Source of the DNA: Nostoc sp. B(2019)
Lineage (GTDB): Bacteria > Cyanobacteriota > Cyanobacteriia > Cyanobacteriales > Nostocaceae
Assembly: GCF_010091925.1 (NCBI RefSeq)
Contig: NZ_WVID01000003.1
Coordinates: forward strand, 124,001-188,000
DNA length: 64,000 nt
Direction: 5' to 3'
This document shows, one piece after another, positions 44,305 through 53,172 of the stretch (position 1 is the stretch's first letter; every line of letters begins with the position of its first letter). Below the pieces are notes generated by a model. That model was given only the letters and a program-made list of their open reading frames with translations, ran no database searches and was not told the origin of the DNA. The position numbers and the translations under genes were made by a program.

Positions 44305-45948
44305 TTATTTACCTCGCCACAGCCGTTGTAATACATGAAAAATCCTGACAAATATCTCTTCTAGCCAGAGCATAAAACTGTCAAGCCATTCTAAAAGCTG
44401 CTCTAAGGGGTGTTTCTCATAGCCCATTAACGTTGCTGTGGTTTCTATCCAATCTGGCTTAGCTTCCATTTGGGTGCTTTGACGAAGCCGCTGGAAAACG
44501 TCTCCTTTGGGATTCTCACTTTTAGATTGGGAAATCCCGTCTTGAGTTTGTTTTGCAAGGATAATTTTTCCCGATGTTTTCTGAGTTGAGGTGAGATTAC
44601 GGGTGTCTTTTTTCTTTTGCACCGATCCAGATTCAGTTTTTGGCGGCACAACTTTCTTAGACACAGGCATCTCTGGTGATACACTTGAAGCCAGTATAGG
44701 ATTTAGCCTTTGAGGTACTGTAACTGGCTTATCAGCAACAGTTTTAGACTCACCAAATAAATCACTCAACTTCAGCCAAGGATCTGTTGGTAAATCCTGG
44801 TTATGTAACTGAGAGCTTTTAGGTAAAGTTTTTAGACGCCGATGGGGTAATGGTTTATTTTGTAATTCTCTAACATTGCCGTTTGACTCAAGTTTTTTAC
44901 CTGCGCTAACACCAAAAAAGTAATTGAGTGCGGCCTCAATTAAAGCCTGAAAATTCAGAGTATGACTTTCCAAACCATCAACACTTACCGCGATTTCTCC
45001 TCTAGCAGCTAACCGCTCTTTACCATAGAGAAATATGTTTAACTGTGTTTGGGCTACTTGGATAATTTCCCGGCTGCGTTGTTGCACAGGTACTACAGCC
45101 TTCGCTTCTAACTTGGCAAAAGATGTATCTAGGAATGTCAGCAATTTACTCTTATTAATTAAATTTAAACCTTCCGATGTTCCTTCAGGAAGACACTGAA
45201 TTTTGCTTGTACTTTTACCAGTGAGCTTTGCTAGTAAACGGTCAATTTCTGGTAATAAAACATTTTCTTTTTTGACTTTACCTAACCGCCAATAAGACCA
45301 GTAATTAGCAACTTCGCTAATAATTTTATCTTCTAATTTTGCCTGCTGCTGCGATGTCAAAATATCTAGAATTTCATTATCGGCGGTAACAAGTACCAAA
45401 TTGCGATTCAGTAAATTTGTGGCAATTCCCCGTACGACTGGAAAATGGCACTTGAGAGCATTCTTTGACTGTGAGGGCTTAAGACTCCCTGCTAGATTAT
45501 CTGAAATAGTTAAGGATTGAGGAGGATTAGCGTTAGTTGTAGATTTATGATAAATAACTTTTCCCCACAAAGTCCCCAAAAATGCCAAGGGGTTTAAATA
45601 TGCGGTTGAGGAAGTAGCAGTAAGCTCTTGAGATGATAAATTTTGGACTGCTCCTAATACGTGCTGGATGGGGGTGTCAACAGTTAGGTGTGTTTCTGCT
45701 GACAAATCGGTATCATTTGGTTGTAACTTTAGCCTAGTTTGTGGTTCTTTGGTATGTAGCGTTTTTCCATCTGTTTCAGATGACTGGAACAGTAGATATA
45801 CTGAGTAAAATAGTGTCTCTACACTCCACTTAGTGGCAACTTGCAAATGCCGAAAGGTGTTTTCCCACTGTTGTGTCACCCGCCGAGATTGCTGGTGAAC
45901 AAAGTTAAATAGTCTGCTTTGATAATGACCAGAAGAACCAGAAGACAT
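44305..45948 (-). CDS. Large hypothetical protein, cyanobacterial type
   Basis: The 547-residue protein begins MSSGSSGHYQSRLFNFVHQQ. It has a basic N-terminal third, a more ordered middle (NRNLVLVTADNEILDILTSQ, KIISEVANYWSYWRLGKVKK), a low-complexity Ser/Lys/Pro-rich section near 400-490, and a C-terminal amphipathic aromatic helix (LEWLDSFMLWLEEIFVRIFH). No enzyme motif or signal peptide is visible. The terminal helix could contact a membrane. It is divergent from the alpha-mannosidase gene with 105 bases between. I do not recognise the family. Confidence 0.7.
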   Translation of the reverse strand: MSSGSSGHYQSRLFNFVHQQSRRVTQQWENTFRHLQVATKWSVETLFYSVYLLFQSSETDGKTLHTKEPQTRLKLQPNDTDLSAETHLTVDTPIQHVLGAVQNLSSQELTATSSTAYLNPLAFLGTLWGKVIYHKSTTNANPPQSLTISDNLAGSLKPSQSKNALKCHFPVVRGIATNLLNRNLVLVTADNEILDILTSQQQAKLEDKIISEVANYWSYWRLGKVKKENVLLPEIDRLLAKLTGKSTSKIQCLPEGTSEGLNLINKSKLLTFLDTSFAKLEAKAVVPVQQRSREIIQVAQTQLNIFLYGKERLAARGEIAVSVDGLESHTLNFQALIEAALNYFFGVSAGKKLESNGNVRELQNKPLPHRRLKTLPKSSQLHNQDLPTDPWLKLSDLFGESKTVADKPVTVPQRLNPILASSVSPEMPVSKKVVPPKTESGSVQKKKDTRNLTSTQKTSGKIILAKQTQDGISQSKSENPKGDVFQRLRQSTQMEAKPDWIETTATLMGYEKHPLEQLLEWLDSFMLWLEEIFVRIFHVLQRLWRGK

Positions 45949-46053
45949 GGTAGTGATTTGTTAGTTTAAGTCTTGTTTAATTGTGAGACTCCCGCCAACC
46001 AATAAAAACGACAAACTGTTAATTATTGTAAGTGCCTTCATCTTAGCGAAAAT

Positions 46054-49000
46054 ATGACCCCTTCTGTCTCTCAATCTCATACTAAATTCATCTTGGAAAC
46101 AATAGAGAAACTGCGCTCTTGTTGCCAAGTTAATGTTCTGTCTAATTGGTTATACCAAGAACATGACCAAGTTATTACTGATATTGCCACATCTGATTTA
46201 TCTGTTTGGCAAATTGCCCCACTAAATATTAAAGAACACATTGCTTGGACAGGTGGAAAAAAAGTGCTGTGGCTGGTGCAAAGATTGGTGGTTCCCCAAG
46301 ATTTACAGGGTTATCCTTTAGCAGGGTTATCTTTGCGGCTGGCGCTAGTTTGGTGGGCAGACTATGCTGAAATTTATGTAAATGGAGAGTTAGCGCTGGA
46401 GGGAGATTTATTTGATTGCTCACCCAGAGTGCTTCTCAGTCGGGGAGTGACGCCAGGAGAAGAATTTACTGTTGCTTTGCGGTTGGTAAGTCCGGGACAT
46501 TGTGATGGTGCTTTAGTGCGATCGCTCCTTGTATATGAATCTACTGATGATAATAATCCTGATCCGGGTTTTGTGGCTGATGAATTGGCAGTAATCCAAC
46601 TTTATTTAGAAAAGTTTGCGCCGGAGAGGTTGGATGAGTTGGCCGCGGTGGTGGAGGAGGTAACGAACCGCCAAGACGCCAAGGGCGCAGAGGAAGAGAA
46701 AGAAGAGTTAGTAAAATCATTCTTGCTCCTACGCCAAAAGCTAATTCAATTCAAAATCGCTCGACTGAGCGAAGTCGAAGTCCAAAATCTAAAATCCAAA
46801 ATCTATTTATTAGGTCATGCTCATTTAGATTTAGCATGGCTCTGGCCTGTAAATGAAACTTGGAATGCAGCACAAAGCACTTTTGAATCAGTTTTGAAAT
46901 TGCAAGAAGATTTTCCTGAGTTAATTTTCTGTCATTCGACTCCGGCGCTTTATGCTTGGATTGAAAAACATTGCCCGGATTTGTTTAGGGCAATTCAAGA
47001 GGCGGTAGCCGCTGGACGTTGGGAAGTTATCGGTGGAATGTGGGTTGAACCGGAACTCAACTTAATTGCTGGTGAATCGATCGCCCGTCAACTATTGTAT
47101 GGTCAGCGCTACATCCAGGAAAAGTTTGGTAAGCTTTCAAATATTGTCTGGGTTCCAGATACTTTTGGTTTTTGTGCAACTCTGCCGCAGTTTTTTGCTA
47201 ATGCTGGTGTTGAGTATTTTGTCACGCAAAAGTTGCGGTGGAACGACACTACTAAGTTTGATTATGGTGCTTTTTGGTGGCGATCGCCTGATGGTAGTGA
47301 AGTATTTAGTTTGATGTCTGCACCCATCGGTGAAGGTATCGACCCCGTTAAAATGGCATCCTACGCTCTTGAATGGCAAACCCAAACAGGTTTATCAGAA
47401 TCCCTCTGGCTCCCCGGTGTCGGCGATCACGGCGGCGGCCCCACCCGTGATATGCTAGAAACCGCCCAACGCTGGCAAAAGTCGCCTTTATTCCCAGACC
47501 TAGAATTTACGACGGCTGAAAAGTATCTACAGCAAATCAATAAAGAAGGCACAAGGCAGGAGGCACAAGGCAGTAGTTATGATGCTCCCCCTTCCTCCCC
47601 TGCTTCCCCTGCTCCCCCTTCCTTCCCCACTTGGAATGACGAACTATATCTAGAATTCCATCGCGGTTGCTACACTACCCACGCGGATCAAAAACGTTGG
47701 AATCGTCGTTGTGAAGGGTTGTTGTATCAAGCAGAACTATTTGCTACTTTGGCAAGTGTAAGCTGTGGTGTGACATATCCTAAAGCAGAAATCGAAGCAG
47801 CTTGGAAGCAGGTATTATTTAACCAGTTTCACGATATTTTGCCTGGTTCTTCAATTACCCAAGTTTATACAGATGCACTGCCTGAATGGCAGCAAGTGGA
47901 ACAAGTCGGAACGAAGATATTACATGAGTCACTTTTAGCGATCGCATCTCACATTACCTTACCAGAACCACAAAAACCCAATAGTTTACCTATTTTCGTT
48001 TTCAATTCTCTCAATTGGCAGCGTTCTGAGGTAATCTCTGTCTCCTTGCCCACATCAGCAACAGCTACCCAAGAATGGCAGATTTACGATATTTCTGGAA
48101 AACAGCTTGCATCTCAGTTGTCTGAACCATTAACGCTACTATTTTTCGCAGGCGACATTCCACCCGTAGGCTACCGTATATTCTGGCTTTCCCCTACTCC
48201 CTCACTCCCCCCTTCCCCCACTCCCCCCCTCCCCCCAAACTGGGTTCTGGAAAATGAATTTCTACAGGTTGTCGTCAATCCTGACACAGGAGATTTATCA
48301 AGTGTTTTTGATAAAACTTATCAACGAGAAATTTTGAGTAGTGCAGGGAATCAACTGCAAGCTTTTAAAGACAGTGGTCAATATTGGGATGCTTGGAATA
48401 TTGACCCCAATTATGCCCAGCATCCCTTACCTCCAACAAATCTGATATCTATTCAGTGGCTAGAACAAGGCCCTGTGCAAAGTCGTATGCGCGTGGTGCG
48501 TCAGTTGGGTGAATCGGAATTTTGCCAAGACTATATCTTACAAGCTGGTTCACCTCTGCTAAAAATTGCCTCCACAGTTAATTGGCAAGAAAGTCAAGTA
48601 TTAGTGAAAGCTGCTTTTCCTTTGAACCTTGAAGCAGACTTCGCTACCTATGAGATTCCCTGTGGCGCTATTCGTCGCCCAACCAAACCCCAAACTCCAG
48701 CAGAACAAGCAAAATGGGAAGTCCCCGCCTTACGTTGGGCTGATTTGACTGGGCACACACAAACAGATGCAGATATCTACGGTATTAGTTTGCTAAATGA
48801 TTGTAAATACGGTTACGATAGCCAACCGAATCAACTACGCCTCACATTACTACGCAGCCCTAATTGGCCTGATCCAAAGGCTGACAAAGGCTTTCACGAG
48901 TTTACTTATGCCTTGTATCCTCATGCTGGTAGTTGGGAATCAGCTCACACAGTACGGCGTGGATATGAATTGAATATACCATTGCAAGTCATGTTAAATC

Positions 49001-49332
49001 AGTTTGGTGAAAATTCACATCCAAATTCTCCCCTCTCCGCGAGCAAAGAGGGGTTAGGGGGGAGGTTCCTAGATTTATCATCTGAAAATCTCATCTTGAT
49101 GGCACTTAAACCATCTGAAGATGATCCACAGCAGTTAATTCTGCGGTGTTACGAATGTCACGGAGAAACAGCCGAGTTATCTTTGCAAAGTGATTTAAAG
49201 TTGAGTCTTAAAGAGACAGTAGATTTGTTAGAACGTTCCTCTAGCGCCACTACTGAATTCTCATCTGAGCAACAAATCTTGACGATACAACCCTGGAAGA
49301 TCGCTAGTTTCAAGGTGATAACTAGCAACTAA
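46054..49332 (+). CDS. Alpha-mannosidase, GH38
   Basis: The enzyme cleaves alpha-mannosides. The 1092-residue protein has the GH38 zinc-site start LLGHAHLDLAWLWPVNETWN near residue 253, the nucleophile Asp at about 369 in WVPDTFGFCATLPQ, and the middle and C-terminal all-beta domains (RRCEGLLYQAELFATLAS, QFHDILPGSSITQVY, EFTYALYPHAGSW). It lacks a signal peptide, so it is probably cytosolic. The coding sequence contains five in-frame pieces that look like intergenic repeats (about 46661-46705, 46751-46803, 47547-47630, 48186-48240 and 49028-49067). They give low-complexity inserts such as PPSSPASPAPPSFP. The frame stays open through all of them. Confidence 0.93.
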   Translation: MTPSVSQSHTKFILETIEKLRSCCQVNVLSNWLYQEHDQVITDIATSDLSVWQIAPLNIKEHIAWTGGKKVLWLVQRLVVPQDLQGYPLAGLSLRLALVWWADYAEIYVNGELALEGDLFDCSPRVLLSRGVTPGEEFTVALRLVSPGHCDGALVRSLLVYESTDDNNPDPGFVADELAVIQLYLEKFAPERLDELAAVVEEVTNRQDAKGAEEEKEELVKSFLLLRQKLIQFKIARLSEVEVQNLKSKIYLLGHAHLDLAWLWPVNETWNAAQSTFESVLKLQEDFPELIFCHSTPALYAWIEKHCPDLFRAIQEAVAAGRWEVIGGMWVEPELNLIAGESIARQLLYGQRYIQEKFGKLSNIVWVPDTFGFCATLPQFFANAGVEYFVTQKLRWNDTTKFDYGAFWWRSPDGSEVFSLMSAPIGEGIDPVKMASYALEWQTQTGLSESLWLPGVGDHGGGPTRDMLETAQRWQKSPLFPDLEFTTAEKYLQQINKEGTRQEAQGSSYDAPPSSPASPAPPSFPTWNDELYLEFHRGCYTTHADQKRWNRRCEGLLYQAELFATLASVSCGVTYPKAEIEAAWKQVLFNQFHDILPGSSITQVYTDALPEWQQVEQVGTKILHESLLAIASHITLPEPQKPNSLPIFVFNSLNWQRSEVISVSLPTSATATQEWQIYDISGKQLASQLSEPLTLLFFAGDIPPVGYRIFWLSPTPSLPPSPTPPLPPNWVLENEFLQVVVNPDTGDLSSVFDKTYQREILSSAGNQLQAFKDSGQYWDAWNIDPNYAQHPLPPTNLISIQWLEQGPVQSRMRVVRQLGESEFCQDYILQAGSPLLKIASTVNWQESQVLVKAAFPLNLEADFATYEIPCGAIRRPTKPQTPAEQAKWEVPALRWADLTGHTQTDADIYGISLLNDCKYGYDSQPNQLRLTLLRSPNWPDPKADKGFHEFTYALYPHAGSWESAHTVRRGYELNIPLQVMLNQFGENSHPNSPLSASKEGLGGRFLDLSSENLILMALKPSEDDPQQLILRCYECHGETAELSLQSDLKLSLKETVDLLERSSSATTEFSSEQQILTIQPWKIASFKVITSN

Positions 49333-49384
49333 TCCCAAGCTTGGATGAGCAACTAGTCTTGAATCTTGAGTTTTTAACTCTTGA

Positions 49385-49480
49385 ACGCCAGTCGCCTCAA
49401 GTCGGGAAACCCGACGACACTTGCTTCAACGCGGGGAACCCGCGCAACGCAGTGTCTCCCCACGGCGCTGGCTACCCTTG
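49385..49480. repeat. Dispersed repeat after the alpha-mannosidase gene
   Basis: AACGCCAGTCGCCTCAAGTC, GGGAAACCCGACGACAC, AACGCGGGGAACCCGCGCAACG and CAGTGTCTCCCCACGGCGC form a block with short inverted repeats (GCGGGGAACCCGC). It resembles the block in the ccmL-ccmM gap (GGGGAACCCGGCGCCAGTCG at about 29382). No gene. Confidence 0.6.
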
Positions 49481-49493
49481 ACTATTGACCCTC

Positions 49494-49625
49494 TTAGTCT
49501 TCGTGGTCGTCAAACGGATCGTTCAATTGCTTGCTAGGAGGGCCAAAAGAAGTATAGATTGCCAGTCCGGTGATGGCAACTACCACAGAAGCTACAGAAA
49601 TGCTAAGAACTATTGCGGGTTCCAT
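49494..49625 (-). CDS. psbN: PsbN, photosystem II assembly protein
   Basis: A 43-residue frame from ATG 49625 to TAA 49494 encodes MEPAIVLSISVASVVVAITG and YTSFGPPSKQLNDPFDDHED. The single membrane span followed by FGPPSK-L-DPF--HED is diagnostic of PsbN, which helps repair and assembly of the photosystem II reaction center without being a subunit. It is divergent from psbH, 85 bases away, the usual cyanobacterial arrangement. Confidence 0.95.
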   Translation of the reverse strand: MEPAIVLSISVASVVVAITGLAIYTSFGPPSKQLNDPFDDHED

Positions 49626-49710
49626 AATTTAGGGATAGATTATGAGTGCTATTCTTATAGAATATTACAGAAGATTAAAAAAAGCTTTGGCAAGTAATCT
49701 TAGGTGAACT

Positions 49711-49914
49711 ATGGCACAACGGACTAGGTTGGGAGATATCCTGAAGCCCCTGAATTCTGAGTATGGAAAGGTGGCTCCAGGTTGGGGCACTACACCTGTA
49801 ATGGCTGTTTTTATTTTGCTATTTTTCGTGTTTCTGCTGATTATTCTGCAACTTTACAATAAATCACTGTTGGTTCAGGATGTGCTTGTCGATTGGCGGA
49901 GTTTAGGCGGCTAA
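49711..49914 (+). CDS. psbH: Photosystem II protein PsbH
   Basis: A 67-residue protein, [20 protein letters not shown] then [20 protein letters not shown] and a C-terminal [10 protein letters not shown]. The stromal N-terminus, one span, and YNKSLL.. end match PsbH, a photosystem II core subunit near CP47. The order psbN/psbH divergent with a good terminator downstream agrees with a monocistronic transcript. AGGTGA lies about 7 bases before the ATG. Confidence 0.96.
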   Translation: MAQRTRLGDILKPLNSEYGKVAPGWGTTPVMAVFILLFFVFLLIILQLYNKSLLVQDVLVDWRSLGG

Positions 49915-49955
49915 CTGATACAAAGCGATTAAGCTTAGCTAACAAGTTAACCTAC

Positions 49956-49978
49956 ACCCGGCTCGTCCGGGTTTTTTT
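49956..49978 (+). terminator. Rho-independent terminator of psbH
   Basis: ACCCGG (49956-49961), a five-base loop CTCGT and CCGGGT (49967-49972) form a perfect GC-rich hairpin that runs directly into a T-run to 49978. It lies 42 bases after the psbH stop. Confidence 0.88.
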
Positions 49979-50078
49979 ATCAGTTTTTAATTGTCTATGA
50001 TTTGTCACTGAGTACTAACTATTGACTAAACTACAAATGTGGGTTTTTGGGTAATTTTAAAGTTTACAGGAGAAAAAA

Positions 50079-50351
50079 ATGAATATATTTGGTATTGGTC
50101 TGCCAGAAATGGCTGTAATTATGGTAGTGGCGTTGTTAATCTTCGGCCCCAAGAAATTGCCAGAGATTGGGCGTAGTGTGGGTAAAACTATTCGCAGTTT
50201 TCAAGATGCTTCTAAGGAGTTTCAAAACGAGTTTCAAAAAGAAGCAGAACAGTTGGAACAAGTTGTAAAGACTACTGCTGAGTTGGAACCTAAGCAACTT
50301 GAGGCTGTTAAATCGGAGCAGGATACTGCTGGTTCTTCCCAAGCTAGCTAG
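50079..50351 (+). CDS. tatA: Sec-independent translocase TatA/E
   Basis: A 90-residue protein begins MNIFGIGLPEMAVIMVVALL, followed by the hinge LIFGPKKLPEIGRSVGKTIR and a charged amphipathic helix and acidic tail (FQDASKEFQNEFQKEAEQLE). This is the TatA family, which forms the pore for folded twin-arginine proteins. The Tat-exported carbonic anhydrase at 21847 would be one client. AGGAGAAAAAA precedes the ATG. The gene lies 34 bases before pth. Confidence 0.94.
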   Translation: MNIFGIGLPEMAVIMVVALLIFGPKKLPEIGRSVGKTIRSFQDASKEFQNEFQKEAEQLEQVVKTTAELEPKQLEAVKSEQDTAGSSQAS

Positions 50352-50384
50352 GAGAGTGCTGCATATCGATTGATTCTAGGCAAA

Positions 50385-51026
50385 ATGTCAGAAGGTGTTA
50401 CGAAACCAGCTATGGTAATTCCCCAACTAATCGTCGGGTTGGGGAATCCAGACTCTAAATATAACCAAACACGCCATAATATTGGCTTTGCTGCTGTGGA
50501 TGCTCTCTCCCGTTCATGGCACATTCCCATAACAGAAAATCGCAAATTTCAAGGGGAGTACGGCGAAGGAATCGCACCAGGTGGAGGTAAAATCCGCTTG
50601 CTGAAACCGTTGACTTATATGAATCGTTCAGGTCAGTCAATACAAGCAGTAACTAGTTGGTATAAATTACCTTCAGAGTCAGTACTGGTGATTTATGATG
50701 ATATGGATTTGCCCTTGGGAAAAACTCGCCTGCGCTTGTCTGGTTCGGCTGGGGGACACAACGGTATGAAAAGTGCGATCGCCCATCTTAGCACCCAAAA
50801 CTTCCCCCGTTTGCGAATCGGCATTGGTAAACCAAAAGGTGCAGCTAATAGCGACAACTCCGAAACTGTGTCCCATGTACTGGGACGATTTTCCATTGCC
50901 GAAACTCAACTTATGTCTCTTGTACTTCAATTCGTGGCTGAGTGTATAGAACTAAGCCTCAAACAGGGAGTGGAAAAGGCTATGAATCTTTGTAATAGCC
51001 GCACCATCGATAATTCTGAGTCTTAG
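50385..51026 (+). CDS. pth: Peptidyl-tRNA hydrolase
   Basis: The enzyme releases tRNA from stalled peptidyl-tRNA. The 213-residue protein has IPQLIVGLGNPDSKYNQTRH (with catalytic His), NIGFAAVDAL, LLKPLTYMNRSGQSI, VLVIYDDMDLPLGKTRLR (catalytic Asp) and GSAGGHNGMKSAI. The ATG at 50385 is chosen over a TTG at 50370. The N-terminus before the first strand is about 15 residues longer than in E. coli. It closely follows tatA. A weak hairpin CACCCC/GGGGTG at 51179-51195 lies about 150 bases downstream. Confidence 0.95.
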   Translation: MSEGVTKPAMVIPQLIVGLGNPDSKYNQTRHNIGFAAVDALSRSWHIPITENRKFQGEYGEGIAPGGGKIRLLKPLTYMNRSGQSIQAVTSWYKLPSESVLVIYDDMDLPLGKTRLRLSGSAGGHNGMKSAIAHLSTQNFPRLRIGIGKPKGAANSDNSETVSHVLGRFSIAETQLMSLVLQFVAECIELSLKQGVEKAMNLCNSRTIDNSES

Positions 51027-51294
51027 AGGTGGGTGAATGCTACTCTATTAGTTTGATAAAAGAAGCTAAATGGTGTTTTAAGGCGTTTATTTTGGTTGAT
51101 GGGCAGCGATTTTAAGCTACTCTATCTAACCAGAATAAAAATCTTAACGCACCTTGCATAGGGAGAGCATTTCACCGACACCCCAATAAGGGGTGCGGCA
51201 CATTTTGATTAATTTTTGTAAGAATAATGGCAACGCGCTGTTACTTGTTTTAGAACTATCTTCTCAAGCAACGCCAGTACCAAACCAAATAGCT

Positions 51295-51474
51295 TTATTT
51301 AAAGCGTCGTTTGCGTCTAGCTGCCACTGCCTTACGTTTGCGCTTTTCTATCGGTGTTTCAAAGTGCCGATGATATTTTACGTCGGCTAGTATACCAGCT
51401 TTGGAAACCTGGCGTTTAAACCGACGCAAAGCTGAGTCTATTCCTTCGTTCTCTCCTAGAACCACTTGGGTCAT
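51295..51474 (-). CDS. rpsU: Ribosomal protein S21 (copy 1)
   Basis: A 59-residue basic protein, [20 protein letters not shown] then [20 protein letters not shown] and a Lys/Arg tail, is S21 of the 30S subunit, important for initiation. The ATG at 51474 is supported by AAGG nine bases upstream and by alignment with the second copy at 56400; a TTG at 51534 would add 20 residues but has poor spacing to its Shine-Dalgarno. It stands alone. The two S21 copies share the first 30 residues but diverge after KAGI. Confidence 0.92.
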   Translation of the reverse strand: MTQVVLGENEGIDSALRRFKRQVSKAGILADVKYHRHFETPIEKRKRKAVAARRKRRFK

Positions 51475-51768
51475 TCTTACCTTGTCCTCATCATCAATAG
51501 TTTCCATTGTAATAGTAGCCTCAAACTTAGCCAAACTCCCCTAGGCTAAAGCCCAAATTAAGAGGAAATTCATCCGGTTGAGGCTGCTTATCGTTCATGA
51601 AATTAGTACTTAGCTACAAATTAATGCTAGTGTTCATCACACTCTCAGCGGCAGCAGAGAAGATAGAAAAATTATAATACTAAATTTTACTGAATGTCCT
51701 ACATTGCGGATAATCAAAGTATATTGACTACTAATGAACACAAGAAAACTCTAATATTTCCGCTTATT

Positions 51769-52113
51769 TTAAAAGTTGATTCTGCCCTCATTTAGTAATT
51801 TATATCCAGCTGCTAATGCGGTGAAAGCAACAAAGAAATTCCACAAGCTAGTTGGTCTCAAAATTACCCCACCACTCAAGAAAACTAGTACTATGCCAAC
51901 ACCAAGCAAAATCCATCCAAGGTTACTAGCTTCTCTACGGAAAAATACTAGTATCAGACTGCCTGCCATAGTTGCTAAAACTGAGACAGTCGCAGGTAAG
52001 CTGCGAGAAAAAATTGTGTAGTAGCCACTAACAAAGATGATGTTTTGACCGAAGAAGTAGATACCAGTGAGAATTAGAATTAAACCTATGAGTTTAATTA
52101 ACAGCCTGCTCAT
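51769..52113 (-). CDS. Small integral membrane protein, hypothetical
   Basis: A 114-residue protein has four predicted membrane spans: LIGLILILTGIYFFGQNIIF, LPATVSVLATMAGSLILVFF, LGWILLGVGIVLVFLSGGVI and LWNFFVAFTALAAGYKLL. It starts at ATG 52113 with MSRLLIKLIG and ends EGRINF. No family is recognised. It lies 94 bases from rsmI, on the same strand but downstream of it. Confidence 0.7.
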   Translation of the reverse strand: MSRLLIKLIGLILILTGIYFFGQNIIFVSGYYTIFSRSLPATVSVLATMAGSLILVFFRREASNLGWILLGVGIVLVFLSGGVILRPTSLWNFFVAFTALAAGYKLLNEGRINF

Positions 52114-52207
52114 AACATTTTTGCGTTTTTTAGGGGCTGGACTTTGTAGTCAAAATTATACTGGCATTTTTAAATTTATACTTGATATTACGTAAATGTT
52201 ATTTTAT

Positions 52208-53074
52208 TTAATCTGGTAATTCAGGACTGAGGACTAAAGAAAGAGCTAGTTGATAGAGCTGACGACGCGGAAGGGAAGTCATTTTTGCTAATTGACGGCT
52301 AGCTTGCGATCGCGATATTCCCTGATTAATCAATTGTTGTAATTCGGCTTTCAATTCCTCTGGAGTCAGTAAAAGTTGAGTCGGTGGGTTTCCCGCCACC
52401 ACTAAGGTATATTCGCCTTGGGGTTCGCGTTGGCTGTAATGGGCGATCGCCTCAGCAATTGTTCCCCGCCAAAATTCCTCAAACAATTTAGTTAACTCCC
52501 GCCCTAACACGATTTGGCGATCGCTTCCCCAAACCTCTGCTAAGTCTTGCAAAGTTTCTCGCAAACGATGGGGCGATTCGTAGAAAATTAATGTGCGAGA
52601 TTCTGTTTGCAGAGCTTCTAAATGTTCTTGTCGTTGTTGAGCTTTTGGTGGCAAAAAGCCTTCAAAGACAAACCGATCAGTTGGTAGCCCCGCTGCACTC
52701 AAAGCAGTAATAGCAGCACTAGCTCCAGGAATAGGAACTACTGGTATATTCGCCTCAATACAGGCTTTCACCAATTCATATCCAGGATCGGAAATTCCTG
52801 GCATTCCCGCATCACTGACAAGAGCGATCGCTTTGGCATTACCCAACTGCTCTAATAAATCCGGGATGCGGCTGTTACGATTATGTTCGTGATAGCTCAC
52901 CTGGGGTGTCTTAATTTGAAAATGCTGTAATAGCTTCCCTGTATGACGGGTGTCTTCCGCAGCAATCAGATCCACAGTTTGCAAAATCCGTACAGCCCGA
53001 AATGTCATATCTTCCAGGTTGCCAATTGGTGTCCCGACGACGTAAAGTGTTCCTGGTTTTGGATCGGTCTGCAT
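52208..53074 (-). CDS. rsmI: 16S rRNA 2'-O-methyltransferase RsmI
   Basis: RsmI methylates the ribose of C1402 in 16S rRNA. The 288-residue tetrapyrrole-methylase-fold protein has GTLYVVGTPIGNLEDMTFRA, AAEDTRHTGKLLQHF, ALVSDAGMPGISDPGYEL and FEGFLPPKAQQRQEHL, all signature segments. ATG at 53074, with a purine-rich repeat spacer upstream. The C-terminal extension LTPEELKAELQQLINQGISR is the usual helical domain. Confidence 0.95.
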   Translation of the reverse strand: MQTDPKPGTLYVVGTPIGNLEDMTFRAVRILQTVDLIAAEDTRHTGKLLQHFQIKTPQVSYHEHNRNSRIPDLLEQLGNAKAIALVSDAGMPGISDPGYELVKACIEANIPVVPIPGASAAITALSAAGLPTDRFVFEGFLPPKAQQRQEHLEALQTESRTLIFYESPHRLRETLQDLAEVWGSDRQIVLGRELTKLFEEFWRGTIAEAIAHYSQREPQGEYTLVVAGNPPTQLLLTPEELKAELQQLINQGISRSQASRQLAKMTSLPRRQLYQLALSLVLSPELPD

Positions 53075-53084
53075 GAGCGAGAAA

Positions 53085-53172
53085 TTGGGAGAGTGGGAGA
53101 GTGGAGGGCAGAGGGGCAGGGGAGCAGGGGGGGATAAAATAACTTTTGACTAATGACTAATGACTAATGACA
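53085..53172. repeat. Purine-rich tract and heptamer repeat
   Basis: GGGAGAGTGGGAGAGTGGAG and GGGGCAGGGGAGCAGGGGGGG at 53089-53132 are followed by ACTAATGACTAATGACTAATG at 53148-53168. The second part is a heptamer tandem repeat (ACTAATG) typical of heterocyst formers; it overlaps the start codon of the PfkB gene. Confidence 0.7.
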
